64,000 nt of DNA from Petasospora fabianii (Eukaryota; Ascomycota; Saccharomycetes; Phaffomycetales; Wickerhamomycetaceae): assembly GCA_022641835.1 (NCBI GenBank), contig CP048717.1, positions 1,116,001 through 1,180,000 of the forward strand, in the 5' to 3' direction. The notes under the pieces are model-generated. The model was given only the letters and a program-made list of their open reading frames with translations, made no database searches and was not told where the DNA came from. The position numbers and the translations under genes are program-made. Positions 18,931 to 28,739 of this stretch are shown here, piece after piece. Within the stretch, counting starts at the first letter, position 1. Every line of letters starts with the position of its first letter.

Positions 18931-19248
18931 ATGTCAAACATTGTCAAAGTATTCAACCCTCCAGAGAGCAGGGATCTCGAGCCGGCAGAGTATCAAGACT
19001 GTCTTCCCTGTCAGATCATGGCAACGATATCTGCGCTTGGTGCTGGTGCTTGGTTTGTCTCGGGACAAGTTTTCAAAGATGATAAGCTTACAGTTGAGGA
19101 GAATTTGAAGAGAAATCCAATTTGGTGGAGAAACACTGTGCGTGCTGGTGGTGTTGGACTCTTAGCTTTTGGTGTGTATAGAGGCACCGAAGGTTGGTTA
19201 TGGTCCAAGGACGTGAAGGATGATGTGAAGGTAAAGTTGAATAATTGA
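18931..19248 (+). CDS. DMO2: DMO2-like small mitochondrial membrane protein (DUF4536 type)
   Basis: A 105-residue protein with a conserved-looking DCLPCQIM cysteine pair (about 28-35), a hydrophobic span beginning at about 36 and a second at about 70-85 (RAGGVGLLAFGVYRG). This layout fits the YDL157C (Dmo2) family, related to DMAC1 of animal complex I assembly. In S. cerevisiae DMO2 sits beside CMR1, which lies about 8 kb to the right here. The molecular role is not established; location in mitochondria is known for the family. Confidence 0.7.
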   Translation: MSNIVKVFNPPESRDLEPAEYQDCLPCQIMATISALGAGAWFVSGQVFKDDKLTVEENLKRNPIWWRNTVRAGGVGLLAFGVYRGTEGWLWSKDVKDDVKVKLNN

Positions 19249-19378
19249 AGAGTTATATGTTAATGAGCCATGAAATTTAATAATGATAATCAGTATGTAT
19301 AAAGGTGTACTACAACATTTGTTTAATATGTAGCTGTTCGTATCCAGACTTCATTCAATATGACATAAACATAGTTGT

Positions 19379-21553
19379 TCACTTAAACCACTGATTCCCC
19401 TGGGCACTCTTCTTCAAATCATGGTATTCACCACCACCATGAGCCTTACGAATGCCAGTACCAGGTGGGTTCCAATCGCCCGTGAAATGTTGTTCCGTAA
19501 CGAATGGATGCAATATAGCTTGATGTGGTGTCCATCTTTCCAATGGGCTCAAATTCAACAATCCTCTAAGCAAATGTACCAGCGATGCACGATCATTATT
19601 CTCCTTATCAATCATCGATGTCGTCATATTCTTCTTGTTCATTGTGTATTTCACAATCAATTCATCCAAGTCATTTGTTTGAATATATTTCTTTCCGGGA
19701 TTCTCTTCAATTCCTTGATCTTTACAGTATCGATCCAATGGTTTTAGTTGATACTGACCTTCGTTATCCTTGTAAAAAAACGTCTTGGAGTTCTTTCCCA
19801 TATCAATCATCCATGATGGAGGTACACCAAGTACGGCAATGATCTTAACAAGTTGATCATATTCTGAGACACCTGGGAAGATGGGCAGTCCAAGGAACAA
19901 TTCAGCGATAATACAACCTAGGGACCAAGTATCTATCGAAGTGGAATATGGTAATCCCAGGATAACTTCTGGAGATCTGTAAAATCTTGATTGGATATAA
20001 GTGTAGAGTGTTTGAGACTCTTGACATGCAGAACCAAAATCGACAACTTTGATATCTGGCTTATCAGAACTGATCAGCAATATATTTTCAGGTTTCAAAT
20101 CACAATGTATGATCTTGGCATCTTTTAAGACACATAACGAGTCCAAAAGTTGTTTGGTAAAGTTCCTGACAAGTTTTGTACTGAGTCCTTTATACTGATT
20201 TTGCTTAACAAGTTCAAATAAGTTTGAAGATAGCAACTCAAATACCAAACATAAATGGTTTTTATGCATGAATTTGTCTTTCAATTGCAAGAAATGATGT
20301 TGATCATGAGGATCAATCTTTCTATTGATTAACTCCAATAGGGCAATCTCACTCAAACTTTGATTAATGAATGTTGATTTAGATTTGACAACTTTAACAG
20401 CAACTAATTCCTTAGTGATAAGATTTTGACATTTAACCACTTGGGCAAAAGTTCCATGACCCAAGATATCAAGAACCAGGTATTTTCTATTCTCCTGAAC
20501 ACCAAGGACATCATTGACATAGAGAATGTAATCGTCATTTTCATTATCGAGTCCATCATTACTTTTACCTTCACTTGGCTTTGTAAGTACTCTCTTTGGA
20601 TTCTTTGAGACTTCGTAGTGGAAATCCGGAGAGCAAAGAGAATATGTTGTGCAGAGATCAGTCGTGAGGGAAAGTAGCGGGGAAATGTATTGAGAAGCCA
20701 TTGAGGCACGTCTATACTTTGGATGAGGGTTAATGACTGGTTTCAAATCGGACTTGTTAAAGACACGACGTGCTTGAGGAGCCGGTAATTGTTTAAGTTG
20801 AGTGTATTGGAATGCTGATTGTCTGCGAGCCATGTTATAGTATGGTGATTGTGATTGATACCCTGAGGCGATTGGTTGCTGATGTTGTTGTTGTGGTTGT
20901 TGTTGGTGTATTTGGACAGTGGCGATAGATTGACGTCTTTGAGGTTCATTAAGATGCACATTTGGATCAGAAAAGTATGTTGGTGGAGGTGCAGGTGCAC
21001 GAGATGGAGGAGGTAGTACAATGGAATTTTTACGAGATACATCAGGACTCATATTTTCATGCTCATATGTTGTAGGTAATTGTGTGTTAAAAGGTTGACG
21101 TGTAGGTGTTTGTTGAAGAAGTGGAGAAGCCTGTGATATGGAGTTTGTAGAGTTGTATTGTGAGTTGTTAAGGTTTGGAGATTTTTGGTTGTACCAAGGG
21201 TTCTTGAATTGTGAAGTTGGTGATCCATAGGGGGAAAGGGACCCTTTTTGATGCTGTGCAGGTGATGGGGCAAATTCAGAGGTTGCATTGAGACGTGGTG
21301 TCACTTGTGGGATAGATTGTTGCCTGTAGTTGTTATTCCAAGCAATTTCCTGATTATAAGTTTGTGGAGATGAGTTTAGTTGTTGATTCAACGGCGGCGG
21401 CATGACCCCAGTTGTTGCTTGTCCATACTGTTGCACATTTTGTTGGTTTAAAGTAGGAATTTGTTGTTGCATATGTGGAGGAGGCATATTTGCAGGTTGT
21501 TGAGGCGGTTGCCTTTCATCTAGAGATGGTTGTTGTGGGCTATAGTATGACAT
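19379..21553 (-). CDS. YAK1: YAK1, DYRK-family protein kinase
   Basis: A 724-residue protein. The frame extends three codons to a TTG, but the first ATG is 21553. Residues 1-240 are Gln/Pro/Asn-rich and low complexity. The kinase domain (about 357-690) shows GHGTFAQVVK, AVKVVKSK, HCDLKPEN, DFGSACQ and YTYIQSRFYRSPE, the last being the DYRK activation loop whose second Tyr is autophosphorylated. Yak1 restrains growth and promotes stress and glucose-starvation programmes downstream of PKA and TOR. S. cerevisiae YAK1 is two genes from TIM17, also present in this window. Confidence 0.95.
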   Translation of the reverse strand: MSYYSPQQPSLDERQPPQQPANMPPPHMQQQIPTLNQQNVQQYGQATTGVMPPPLNQQLNSSPQTYNQEIAWNNNYRQQSIPQVTPRLNATSEFAPSPAQHQKGSLSPYGSPTSQFKNPWYNQKSPNLNNSQYNSTNSISQASPLLQQTPTRQPFNTQLPTTYEHENMSPDVSRKNSIVLPPPSRAPAPPPTYFSDPNVHLNEPQRRQSIATVQIHQQQPQQQHQQPIASGYQSQSPYYNMARRQSAFQYTQLKQLPAPQARRVFNKSDLKPVINPHPKYRRASMASQYISPLLSLTTDLCTTYSLCSPDFHYEVSKNPKRVLTKPSEGKSNDGLDNENDDYILYVNDVLGVQENRKYLVLDILGHGTFAQVVKCQNLITKELVAVKVVKSKSTFINQSLSEIALLELINRKIDPHDQHHFLQLKDKFMHKNHLCLVFELLSSNLFELVKQNQYKGLSTKLVRNFTKQLLDSLCVLKDAKIIHCDLKPENILLISSDKPDIKVVDFGSACQESQTLYTYIQSRFYRSPEVILGLPYSTSIDTWSLGCIIAELFLGLPIFPGVSEYDQLVKIIAVLGVPPSWMIDMGKNSKTFFYKDNEGQYQLKPLDRYCKDQGIEENPGKKYIQTNDLDELIVKYTMNKKNMTTSMIDKENNDRASLVHLLRGLLNLSPLERWTPHQAILHPFVTEQHFTGDWNPPGTGIRKAHGGGEYHDLKKSAQGNQWFK

Positions 21554-22488
21554 TGTGTTCAAGACGTGTGGCGATAAGAGGGGTACCTGTCAAGTTGGGT
21601 ATAGGTCAATGGGCAGGTAGCAAAAGCAATTCTCCTTTTAAAGGTCAATGGACGAGAAGTAGATGGACAAAATGGTATAGAGACAAGACCAGTGGACCCT
21701 TTGTTGATGATAATGTGATATAGATCCTAGCGATGCAGCCACAACTCTATGAGTCGAATAAAGGGACAAAATGACACGGCGGCTAGATAATTCAGTATAG
21801 AACCGATGCTAAAATGTGGACCCAAGTAAAATATAAGGTGTCCAATGACCTCTTCAAATCAACTTTAAGCGTTGGGACAGGGCGGATGTGTTTTTTCACT
21901 CAGTGTGTGTATCTAAGTGAGTGACGACAGCAAAGTACCTGAGGAGTTCCTATGTGTTGTTTCGTCGTCCCGCCCGCTGTTGCCCCGGACGAAAAAATAG
22001 AGGTGACGCCTGAGCATTTCGCGAATTTATTGCGCGAACTCATTTGATATCATTTTTATGCTTACCAAGCAATGACATAAGCAAGATTCACGGGAATCGG
22101 ACACCCGTACCCCACGTTTTTTTTTTTTTCTTCTTGCCCAGTTGGGTGGCATCTTCAGCAATTTAAAGATATGCGCTTGCTTGGTGGCGTAGAGAAAGTA
22201 TTTATATAAAGGGATAATTTGGTCATTGATAACTGTTACTTTACTACTCAATTGAATTCGGCTGACTGATATCACACACAGATACGTTAAAGATCTCTAA
22301 AGAACAGATCTCTATCAATTGAGTCCACACTTACGCATCACACCACTACACACATAGTATACTACCATTAAGGTACACTTCAATTGGTATACCGTATCAT
22401 CCGAAACAGAAGATCCCATTGAGATAAAAATCAGTGTAAGCAACTGTCAGACAGACAAACAGACAAACAAACACACAGACAAACAAAA
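21554..22488. promoter_or_regulatory. Divergent YAK1 / MTC3-like promoter region
   Basis: This 935-base region is the longest non-coding stretch of the window. It has AGGGG near 21588, two GGTCAATGG words (near 21605 and 21640), GC-rich sequence near 21965-21985, ACACCCGTACCCC at 22101-22113 (Rap1-like), a T13 run near 22120, TATATAAAG at 22203-22211 followed by GGGA, and a CAGACAAAC-type leader repeat just before the next ATG (about 22448-22488). The last elements belong to the rightward gene. I found no tRNA or snoRNA signature that holds up. Confidence 0.45.
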
Positions 22489-22851
22489 ATGAACAAGATA
22501 ACACCATTTGTGCGTATTGCGAGATGTGCACAGATCGGCTATAAGATGGCGCCACGTCAAAGATGGTTCCACTCTTCAGCAACTATTCTGCAGGCGCACC
22601 AATTCCAAGACTGGAAGACGCTTGGTGACGATCAAAAACGTGGATTTATTCATAACTTTGTTGATTTATACAAGGAGAAGAATGGACGTACTAAGAATTA
22701 TTATCAACAATTAGCTTCAGGAATGGAGGAACATGATGATATCCCAGCAGTTTTTGGTTTACTCTATGGTGACTTAATTGAAAAACAAGCTCGTGGTGAA
22801 ACCTCTGCTGAATTCCCAGAGGAATTCTTTTCATTGCTAGTAAAGAAGTAA
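22489..22851 (+). CDS. Small mitochondrial protein, MTC3 (YGL226W)-like, copy A
   Basis: A 120-residue protein with a positively charged, acid-free N-terminus ([20 protein letters not shown], then RQRWFHSS) typical of mitochondrial presequences. The remainder is soluble and helical, with W..L..DQ...F....DLY and later [10 protein letters not shown]. In S. cerevisiae the 123-residue mitochondrial Mtc3 is encoded beside VRG4 and COG1, which are also the next genes here, so I favour an MTC3 orthologue. The motif pattern is faintly like the helical domain of cytochrome oxidase subunit IV, but no membrane span is present. Its role is unknown. Confidence 0.5.
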   Translation: MNKITPFVRIARCAQIGYKMAPRQRWFHSSATILQAHQFQDWKTLGDDQKRGFIHNFVDLYKEKNGRTKNYYQQLASGMEEHDDIPAVFGLLYGDLIEKQARGETSAEFPEEFFSLLVKK

Positions 22852-23018
22852 AGAACCAATCAATATACATTCATTTAACTACGTAAATCTTCCTGTAGTT
22901 TGAGTCCTTGCCCCTGACCTACAAAGGGCATATGTGCCGTTCCCCGCACTCCCCACTTCGGGAAATGCTAGTCGCCCCACCTGTTTCTCTTCTCCACCCA
23001 ACACCACCTGAGGATAGA

Positions 23019-23030
23019 TATATAAAGGGG
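23019..23030 (+). promoter_or_regulatory. TATA box followed by AGGGG before MTC3-like copy B
   Basis: TATATAAAGGGG lies 62-73 bases before the ATG. The same TATATAAAGGG word is found at 22203-22213 before copy A, so the paired genes seem to share promoter design. Confidence 0.5.
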
Positions 23031-23091
23031 TTTGCCACATATATATTACTTAGACTACAGATTTCATTAGATCTCATTAGATTTATCAAAC

Positions 23092-23544
23092 ATGTCAGCT
23101 CTCGTATCTTCTTTAAAGTATCTCACTAAGCCTCACACACTTCGCGTTGTGCGTGGGCCTGCTTCCACTACTCTCTCCCTTTTCCAGCAACAATCTAAAC
23201 CAGACCTTGAACGTCTCAAAGAGCAGTTCCTTTACCTTAAAGAGTACTCATATCACGATTTCTCATCACGTTACAAGTCATGGGTTGAACTTCATCCAGA
23301 TGAACAAGAACACTTTGTGTCTGATTATGCCAACTTGCACCAATCAAAGATTGTACCGAAGAGTCATCCAAACTCGTTCCATAATGCTATTAAGCAAATG
23401 GATAAGGAGAATAAGGATACATCTTTCTTATTCTTTTATCTCTACGAGGGATTAAAAGATCAAGCTGAAGCTCAGTATAAGAAGTCTCGTGAATTAGTGA
23501 TTATGGATGATACTTATAACCTTCTCGTTAAACGTGAGGATTGA
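23092..23544 (+). CDS. Small mitochondrial protein, MTC3-like, copy B (tandem paralogue)
   Basis: A 150-residue protein with a basic presequence-like N-terminus (LKYLTKPHTLRVVRGPAS). Its body follows the same spacing as the gene upstream: W.EL..DEQ..F...YANL and later FFYLYEGLKDQ, against W.TL.DDQ...F....DLY and [10 protein letters not shown]. Both genes are on the same strand 240 bases apart, so I read them as an old tandem duplication with strong divergence. No function can be given beyond probable mitochondrial location. Confidence 0.5.
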   Translation: MSALVSSLKYLTKPHTLRVVRGPASTTLSLFQQQSKPDLERLKEQFLYLKEYSYHDFSSRYKSWVELHPDEQEHFVSDYANLHQSKIVPKSHPNSFHNAIKQMDKENKDTSFLFFYLYEGLKDQAEAQYKKSRELVIMDDTYNLLVKRED

Positions 23545-24057
23545 GTTCATCTCATCCATATGTCTGTTACGATCCCCATGTCCATGTCTTCTTGTCTTGT
23601 CTTGTCTTGTCTTGTCCTCTTCACTTCTTGCATGACTGTCCTCCACACATTTGTACGCCAACCCCCGAACCCTATAGGGCGGAGGCTCAGCCAGGATTCC
23701 ATACAACACAACTATTTATTAACGGATGGAACACTTGAACTCACACGTCATCAACATCACTGGTTGGCGGCTTTGATAACATGTTATACTGTGTCTGCTT
23801 ACACAGGTTAAGACAAAAGTTATTACTGTTGATTGATTGTGATACGTTTACTTCCTACCCCGTTACAACTTATTTATAAGTCGTCGTTCTCCTCTATATC
23901 TTGATGAAGTTGAAGAATGGTGCAATCACTATTTATTGGTTGGATGACGTGTCTTGATACGTCTGCCCTTCTACTTTCGGATCCGGCCGGACCGTACCTT
24001 ATTTATTATGCCATTTTATGTTTTGCAATGCCAAATATCATGATCATGTTATATGAG
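23545..24057. other. Convergent intergenic region MTC3-like B / COG1
   Basis: A 513-base gap of 3' flanking sequence. It includes a pentanucleotide run of TTGTC (about five units, 23587-23615) and a TCCGGCCGGA palindrome with GC-rich flanks near 23980-23992. No open frame with a recognisable product or RNA gene was seen. Confidence 0.4.
23587..23615 (+). repeat. TTGTC pentanucleotide microsatellite
   Basis: About five consecutive TTGTC/CTTGT units in the 3' flank of the MTC3-like copy B gene. Confidence 0.8.
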
Positions 24058-25161
24058 TTAGGTTAGTAGTGATGTGAGGTATTTGATTAGTGGTTTGTTA
24101 TCCTGTTGTGTAGCGTGTTGTTTGAACTGTGTTATGATAGTCTTAATCTCAGATTGTAACTCTGTATGAAGCTCTTTGTCAATAGTCTCTAAGAATCTTA
24201 GAGTCTCGATAACATTATCAATCCCAATGGAAATCTCTTGATATTTTTCAAATACCAATCCATTCGTAATGTATCTGATCTTGTCAAGATATGTATCATC
24301 AACATCCAAAGTGTACAAGTCCAACTTAGCACCTTTATCATCAATGCTATTCATCAACTTTTCAAGTGTTTTCAACATGGACTCAACTTGCATCTTATAT
24401 TTGACTTGTAATCTCCCTGAGAACTTAGCAAACTTCAATAACACAGAATCAAGATTTTCTAATGTAACAACACCATTTAAAGCTTGATATTCAGCTTCTT
24501 CAACTTTGGCACGATCAAACCAATTCGTCTCTTCAACAAATTTATCACATTTGACCATCTCATCTAATGACATACCACTAATCTTATGAATAATAACCAT
24601 CTCTAACTCTTGTAGTTTCTCTTCAACAACTTTAGACTTGTCAATAAACCATGGTTCCTTGATGGGCAATCCATTCAACACATCCATAATCTCACTCATT
24701 GAGTTCCCCATACCAAGATTCAATAACTTACTCATCTCCAGAAACAAATCAGCTTTCTTCTCTACTCTAGAACTCTTATCTTCAACTTCTCCAACAATCT
24801 CAGGTCTCCATCTCTCAACACATTTCTCAATACCAATACTCTTACCCAATCTTGGTGTATTCATAAATGACAACTCATACAATGCTCGATCAGAACGCTT
24901 AGCAATGGTATCCATCTCGACAATCTGATCTGCTGTCTTAAGTAGATCTCGATATTGTGATGCAACGAGATTACGAAGTTCTTCATGTTTCGATGTGGCT
25001 GCTTGGCTGTGTTGTAGGTTAGTAAGTGTTTATATGGTTGATACTGTAGAAGGGTGAACATACCTTAACGATTGTGATAGGGTGGTTAGTTCATTAAGTG
25101 AGTATGATTTGAAAAGATCATCTGATGTGCTTTGTACAGCAGTATTGATATCAATTGACAT
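24058..25161 (-). CDS. COG1: COG1, conserved oligomeric Golgi complex subunit 1
   Basis: Two exons, 25161-25064 and 25006-24058, give 348 residues. The spliced N-terminus reads MSIDINTAVQSTSDDLFKSY then, across the junction, SQSLSQAATSKHEELRNLV and YRDLLKTADQIVEMD, the helical LR.LV...YRDLL..AD.I signature of Cog1. The rest is helical and acidic. Cog1 belongs to lobe A of the tethering complex for retrograde vesicles at the Golgi. The protein is shorter than S. cerevisiae Cog1 (417). In S. cerevisiae COG1 lies close to VRG4, the next gene here. Without splicing only residues from Met64 onward would be seen. Confidence 0.85.
25007..25063 (-). other. COG1: Intron of COG1
   Basis: A 57-base intron on the minus strand: donor GTATGT at 25063-25058, branch TACTAAC at 25024-25018, acceptor CAACACAG ending at 25007. 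The branch adenosine is 12 bases from the acceptor. It interrupts an AGC serine codon. Confidence 0.92.
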
Positions 25162-25483
25162 GGTTTGTCCGGTTTGATTCAGTAGATATTGAATGGATGT
25201 GTTAGTTGGGTAGTTGGCTGTGATTGACCTTTTTCGTCGCGTTGATGTTAGGCGCGCCTATACTATAACTATGAACTACACTACAACTAGAGCTATATAC
25301 TATGAAGTACACTATAAACTACAAATATATCTTTTGTATTCACGAGGAAATGCTTCCACCGTCGTTATGTATTCAGATGTGACTTCTATATCTTTCCTAA
25401 ATTCCATAAGAACACATAAACACCAGGATCAGTGGTACCAATCAAGGTAACTGAAGCAAGTAGTAGTTATATATAGAAGGTGA
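25162..25483. promoter_or_regulatory. COG1 promoter and VRG4 3' flank with a degenerate direct repeat
   Basis: This 322-base gap holds GGCGCGCC at 25251-25258 and two imperfect copies of a sequence beginning ACTATGAASTACACTA (25268-25289 and 25299-25321), 31 bases apart. The repeat has no recognised identity. COG1 is transcribed leftward from here; VRG4 ends at the right. Confidence 0.4.
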
Positions 25484-26440
25484 TTACTTCTTCTGCTGCT
25501 GCTTAGCAACTGCATAGACGAGACCAGCAAAGAAACCCAAGAAGATTGAAGAGATGGAGTAAAAGTTTCTTGGAGCATCAAAGAATACCAAACCTGAAAG
25601 GGCAATTGGCAATTTGTTTAAAGCACCAACCATGGAATAAGTAGTTGAAGATGTAACTCTAACACACCAACCGGAACAGTAAGAGATACCAACAGAAGCC
25701 AAACCGGAAACAACCATGGCGATAGTAGAAGATTGAGTAAAGTTTGAAGCCAAGTTCTCCGGGGACCAGTCCTCCAAGAGAAGGGAGGAAACAAAGAGAA
25801 TTGGAATAGACAAGACATTGTTATAATACATAGTGTCAAAGTCCTTAAAATTGGTCAATTTGATTCTCTTTCTCATGTAGAGAACAAAAGCAGCAGAAGC
25901 GAAACAGTTTGTAAACATCCAGAAGTAACCAACGTTGAAAATAGAGTCAACGGCGGCAGCCTGCTGGTCACCGTAAGTAGCAACAATGGAGGACAAAACC
26001 ATCAAGATGAAAGAACCAAGAGTCATGGTAGTAACAGCACCACCAAAGAAGAGAACTTCACCATAAGCGATAAGAATGATAGTCAAGTTCTTAAACACAG
26101 TATAAACTGGGATCGATAAGAACTGAAGAGCCTTAGAACCGGTATAGATCATAACAACGAGAAGCACAGAGATTGGAGCCCAGTTCTTAGCATCTGTCTT
26201 GTTGAGAGGTCTATAAGTGATAACACCAAATGCCTTCAAAGTGGCGATGGCCATGACACACACAAGCGACTGAACAAGCAAAAGGACAAAGTTCATGTTG
26301 AAATGGAAACCGTTAACAACATACTTGTTTGTAACGGTCATAAGAATAGAGGAAGCGCAGTAGGCAAAGATCGAAACTGGACCGTTGTTAACAAGAGCAG
26401 CCAAGCCCGACTGAGGGCCGGCCTGTGGGAGAGACGACAT
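25484..26440 (-). CDS. VRG4: VRG4, Golgi GDP-mannose transporter
   Basis: A 318-residue, highly hydrophobic protein with about ten membrane spans (S. cerevisiae Vrg4: 337). The nucleotide-sugar signature GALNK (about 271-275) is intact, and YYNN (about 203) corresponds to the FYNN mannose-recognition motif. The lysine-rich C-terminus (KQQQKK) fits retrieval signals of Golgi proteins. Vrg4 imports GDP-mannose into the Golgi lumen in exchange for GMP, feeding glycan and mannan synthesis. Biased codons suggest high expression. Two ACGCGT boxes lie about 120-140 bases upstream. Confidence 0.96.
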   Translation of the reverse strand: MSSLPQAGPQSGLAALVNNGPVSIFAYCASSILMTVTNKYVVNGFHFNMNFVLLLVQSLVCVMAIATLKAFGVITYRPLNKTDAKNWAPISVLLVVMIYTGSKALQFLSIPVYTVFKNLTIILIAYGEVLFFGGAVTTMTLGSFILMVLSSIVATYGDQQAAAVDSIFNVGYFWMFTNCFASAAFVLYMRKRIKLTNFKDFDTMYYNNVLSIPILFVSSLLLEDWSPENLASNFTQSSTIAMVVSGLASVGISYCSGWCVRVTSSTTYSMVGALNKLPIALSGLVFFDAPRNFYSISSIFLGFFAGLVYAVAKQQQKK

Positions 26441-26560
26441 TGCTGGTGTTGATTAGACTTAGAAGTGTGCTCAAAGAAGATCTCTCTCTGTTGTTGTGGT
26501 GGACGAAGGACAAGTGTATCTTTTCCATAAAATGTAGATTAAAAAAAAAAAAAAAGATTA

Positions 26561-26582
26561 ACGCGTTTCACAGCGGACGCGT
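26561..26582. promoter_or_regulatory. Pair of ACGCGT (MCB-type) boxes upstream of VRG4
   Basis: ACGCGT at 26561-26566 and 26577-26582, 16 bases apart and 121-142 bases before the VRG4 ATG. This core is bound by Mbp1/Swi6-type G1/S factors. A third copy lies at 26852-26857 before CMR1. Confidence 0.45.
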
Positions 26583-26788
26583 GTTGCAGATCATTAAAGG
26601 GGTGGACTAATAACTACTTATATCTTATATCTCATATAGCAGAAACATTAACTGTTTGTTTAGATGTGGTATGTAACAGCTTGATTAATGCCATATGATA
26701 TTGTATGGGAGAGTTGGTTGGATGCTATGGTTGGTTGGTTGGTCACCTCTTTATATACTTGGGGGAATGAAAAAGAATATGAAATTTA

Positions 26789-26843
26789 TCACGTGACTAT
26801 CACGTGATTTTAAGGAAAAAAGATTATATAATCAGTCACGTGA
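26789..26843. promoter_or_regulatory. Three TCACGTGA palindromes upstream of CMR1
   Basis: Perfect eight-base palindromes at 26789-26796, 26800-26807 and 26836-26843, 110-164 bases before the CMR1 ATG. This is the full-strength form of a Cbf1-type site. Confidence 0.55.
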
Positions 26844-26952
26844 TACTAAACACGCGTACATAGACAAATGTCCCGCGTTGAAAGGTTTCTCTAATGTTTC
26901 TTATATCAATAATATATAGGTATCTTGTATATCTTCATCATAAAGCACAGAC

Positions 26953-28512
26953 ATGGCCCTCAGTGAGTTTGAGAAGCAACGACAGGCTAATATTGAGCGT
27001 AATAAGAAGTTACTTAACTCGCTTAACCTCAATCAGATCAACTCATCTATTGCTAAACGCGTCAAGCAAGAAGATGATGAGTCCAAGAAAGCCGTTCCCA
27101 AGGTTAAAAGAGTTAAGAAGGAGACTACTCCACCTGTGGCTACGAGAAGATCTGCAAGACTCGCTGGTGTTAAGATCGAGGATACGGATAGTGTTATAAA
27201 GCATGAGGTTGATTTGGAGAAGCTTAGGAAAGAAGAAATGGAAAAATTGAAAAGAATCAGGATTAATGGTAATTTGAGTCTTGTTGATTTGCTTAAGGAA
27301 GAAAATGGAGATGTTAAGACCGAGGAAGATGGTGATGATTCCAAAATCTTGGAAAAATTCAAGAGTATGATTGGTAATGGTTCAAGGGCATTCTCCGCTG
27401 GTGATTACTATGAACAGATTAAGAAATCAGAGGGGAATACATCAAAGGATGTTCAACAATTAAGAGATCAATTTGATAAATTTACCATTTGGGAACATTT
27501 TGAACCGAAGAATATCGCTTTAACTCCAGAGAGAACCTATTATACTTGTTTCCATCCAACTGTTGACAAAAAACTTGTGTTAGGTGCTGATAAAGAAGGT
27601 TATTTTGGTGTTTGGAACGCTAGTGAGACTAATGATGTCGATATAACTAATTTTAAACTACATGGTGGATCTATTCCCAAGATTGAATTTGATCCATCTG
27701 ATGCATCAAAGCTTTATACATGCAGTTATGATGGTTCCATTAGACGTCTCGATATGGCTAGTATGGACTCTCAACAAGTATTTACCAATGATTATGATAT
27801 TGGACTCACCGATATAAACTTTGGTGAGGGGCAAGAGATCTATTTTACAGATATGTCTGGTCGTTTTGGAAGAGTTGATCTTCGTGCTAATGATCATAGT
27901 TCCAGAACATATTTTAGACTATCTGATAAGAAAATTGGTGGATTTGGTGTTAATCCAAATAACAGATCTCAGATTTGTACTGCATCTTTGGATAGAACCA
28001 TGAAGATCTTTGATACTCGAAAGACACAGAGTTGTAATTGGACCCAATTTGATGATGAATATGAAACGTTTGAGACTCCTGCACTTTACAATTCAAGACT
28101 ATCTGTGTCAATTGCATCATGGAATGCTACAAATGATATCGTTTGCAATGGATATGATGACACGGTAAGAATCTTTCAATTGGGTAAAGACCCACGCAAA
28201 TGGATACATGATTACAATACACCTGATGCAGAACTTGAACCAACTCACACTTTAACACATAATTGCAAATCAGGTAAATGGGTCTCAATCCTCAAGGCAA
28301 GATGGCAACAGTTCCCACAGGATCAAGTACAAAAATTCGCCATTGCAAACATGAAAAAATTCATTGATGTTTATGATAGGGATGGTAATATGTTGGCACA
28401 TTTATCAGATCCATGGATGACTAACGTACCAGCTACTTGTAACTTCCATCCAACTGAGAACTGGCTAGTTGGTGGTGGTGCCAACGGTAAGGCCTATCTT
28501 TTTAGTGATTGA
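26953..28512 (+). CDS. CMR1: CMR1, WD40 DNA-damage-associated protein
   Basis: A 519-residue protein (S. cerevisiae Cmr1: 522). It begins with a helical ALSEFEKQRQANIERNKKLL, typical of Cmr1, followed by a basic segment with KRVKKE and RRSARLAG. The C-terminal two thirds (about 175-519) forms a WD40 propeller, with repeats such as SKLYTCSYDGSIRRLD and SQICTASLDRTMKIFD. Cmr1 binds DNA and histones and joins intranuclear quality-control foci upon replication stress. In S. cerevisiae it neighbours DMO2. An ACGCGT box and three TCACGTGA sites precede it. Confidence 0.94.
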   Translation: MALSEFEKQRQANIERNKKLLNSLNLNQINSSIAKRVKQEDDESKKAVPKVKRVKKETTPPVATRRSARLAGVKIEDTDSVIKHEVDLEKLRKEEMEKLKRIRINGNLSLVDLLKEENGDVKTEEDGDDSKILEKFKSMIGNGSRAFSAGDYYEQIKKSEGNTSKDVQQLRDQFDKFTIWEHFEPKNIALTPERTYYTCFHPTVDKKLVLGADKEGYFGVWNASETNDVDITNFKLHGGSIPKIEFDPSDASKLYTCSYDGSIRRLDMASMDSQQVFTNDYDIGLTDINFGEGQEIYFTDMSGRFGRVDLRANDHSSRTYFRLSDKKIGGFGVNPNNRSQICTASLDRTMKIFDTRKTQSCNWTQFDDEYETFETPALYNSRLSVSIASWNATNDIVCNGYDDTVRIFQLGKDPRKWIHDYNTPDAELEPTHTLTHNCKSGKWVSILKARWQQFPQDQVQKFAIANMKKFIDVYDRDGNMLAHLSDPWMTNVPATCNFHPTENWLVGGGANGKAYLFSD

Positions 28513-28585
28513 CCTCTCTCTCTCTCTCTATATATAAAGCTGAAATGTGTGTATACATAATTTAACGTTGAGACTCTCATAGAAA

Positions 28586-28598
28586 ACATCCAGACACC
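28586..28598 (+). promoter_or_regulatory. 13-base promoter motif, variant ACATCCAGACACC (HCR1 copy)
   Basis: Differs at two positions from the 13-mer upstream of ADE5,7 and PRE10, and lies 154 bases before the HCR1 ATG. A run of 17 T follows at once, a usual nucleosome-depleting tract. Confidence 0.45.
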
Positions 28599-28739
28599 AC
28601 TTTTTTTTTTTTTTTTTATTTTTATTCTGAAGCAGTTGGAAAAAAAAGCGCAGCGAAATGGCGGGTGAAAGACACCTGTTTGACACCTTTTTAAGAGAGG
28701 GTTTCTCTTTTGGTTACACAATTGTAATAAATTTTCACA

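Larger units (their letters stand above)
26441..26952. promoter_or_regulatory. Divergent VRG4/CMR1 promoter region
   Basis: A 512-base divergent region with an A-run near 26541-26555, a GTTGG-type repeat near 26708-26742, two ACGCGT boxes near VRG4, and three TCACGTGA palindromes plus one ACGCGT near CMR1. The site layout suggests separate proximal control of the two genes. Confidence 0.5.

Noticed and set aside
22080-22120. tRNA-like T-arm sequence (reverse of GTCCGATTCCC) in the YAK1 upstream region
   Set aside because: The remainder of a tRNA does not fit: poly(A/T) falls where the D and anticodon arms should be.
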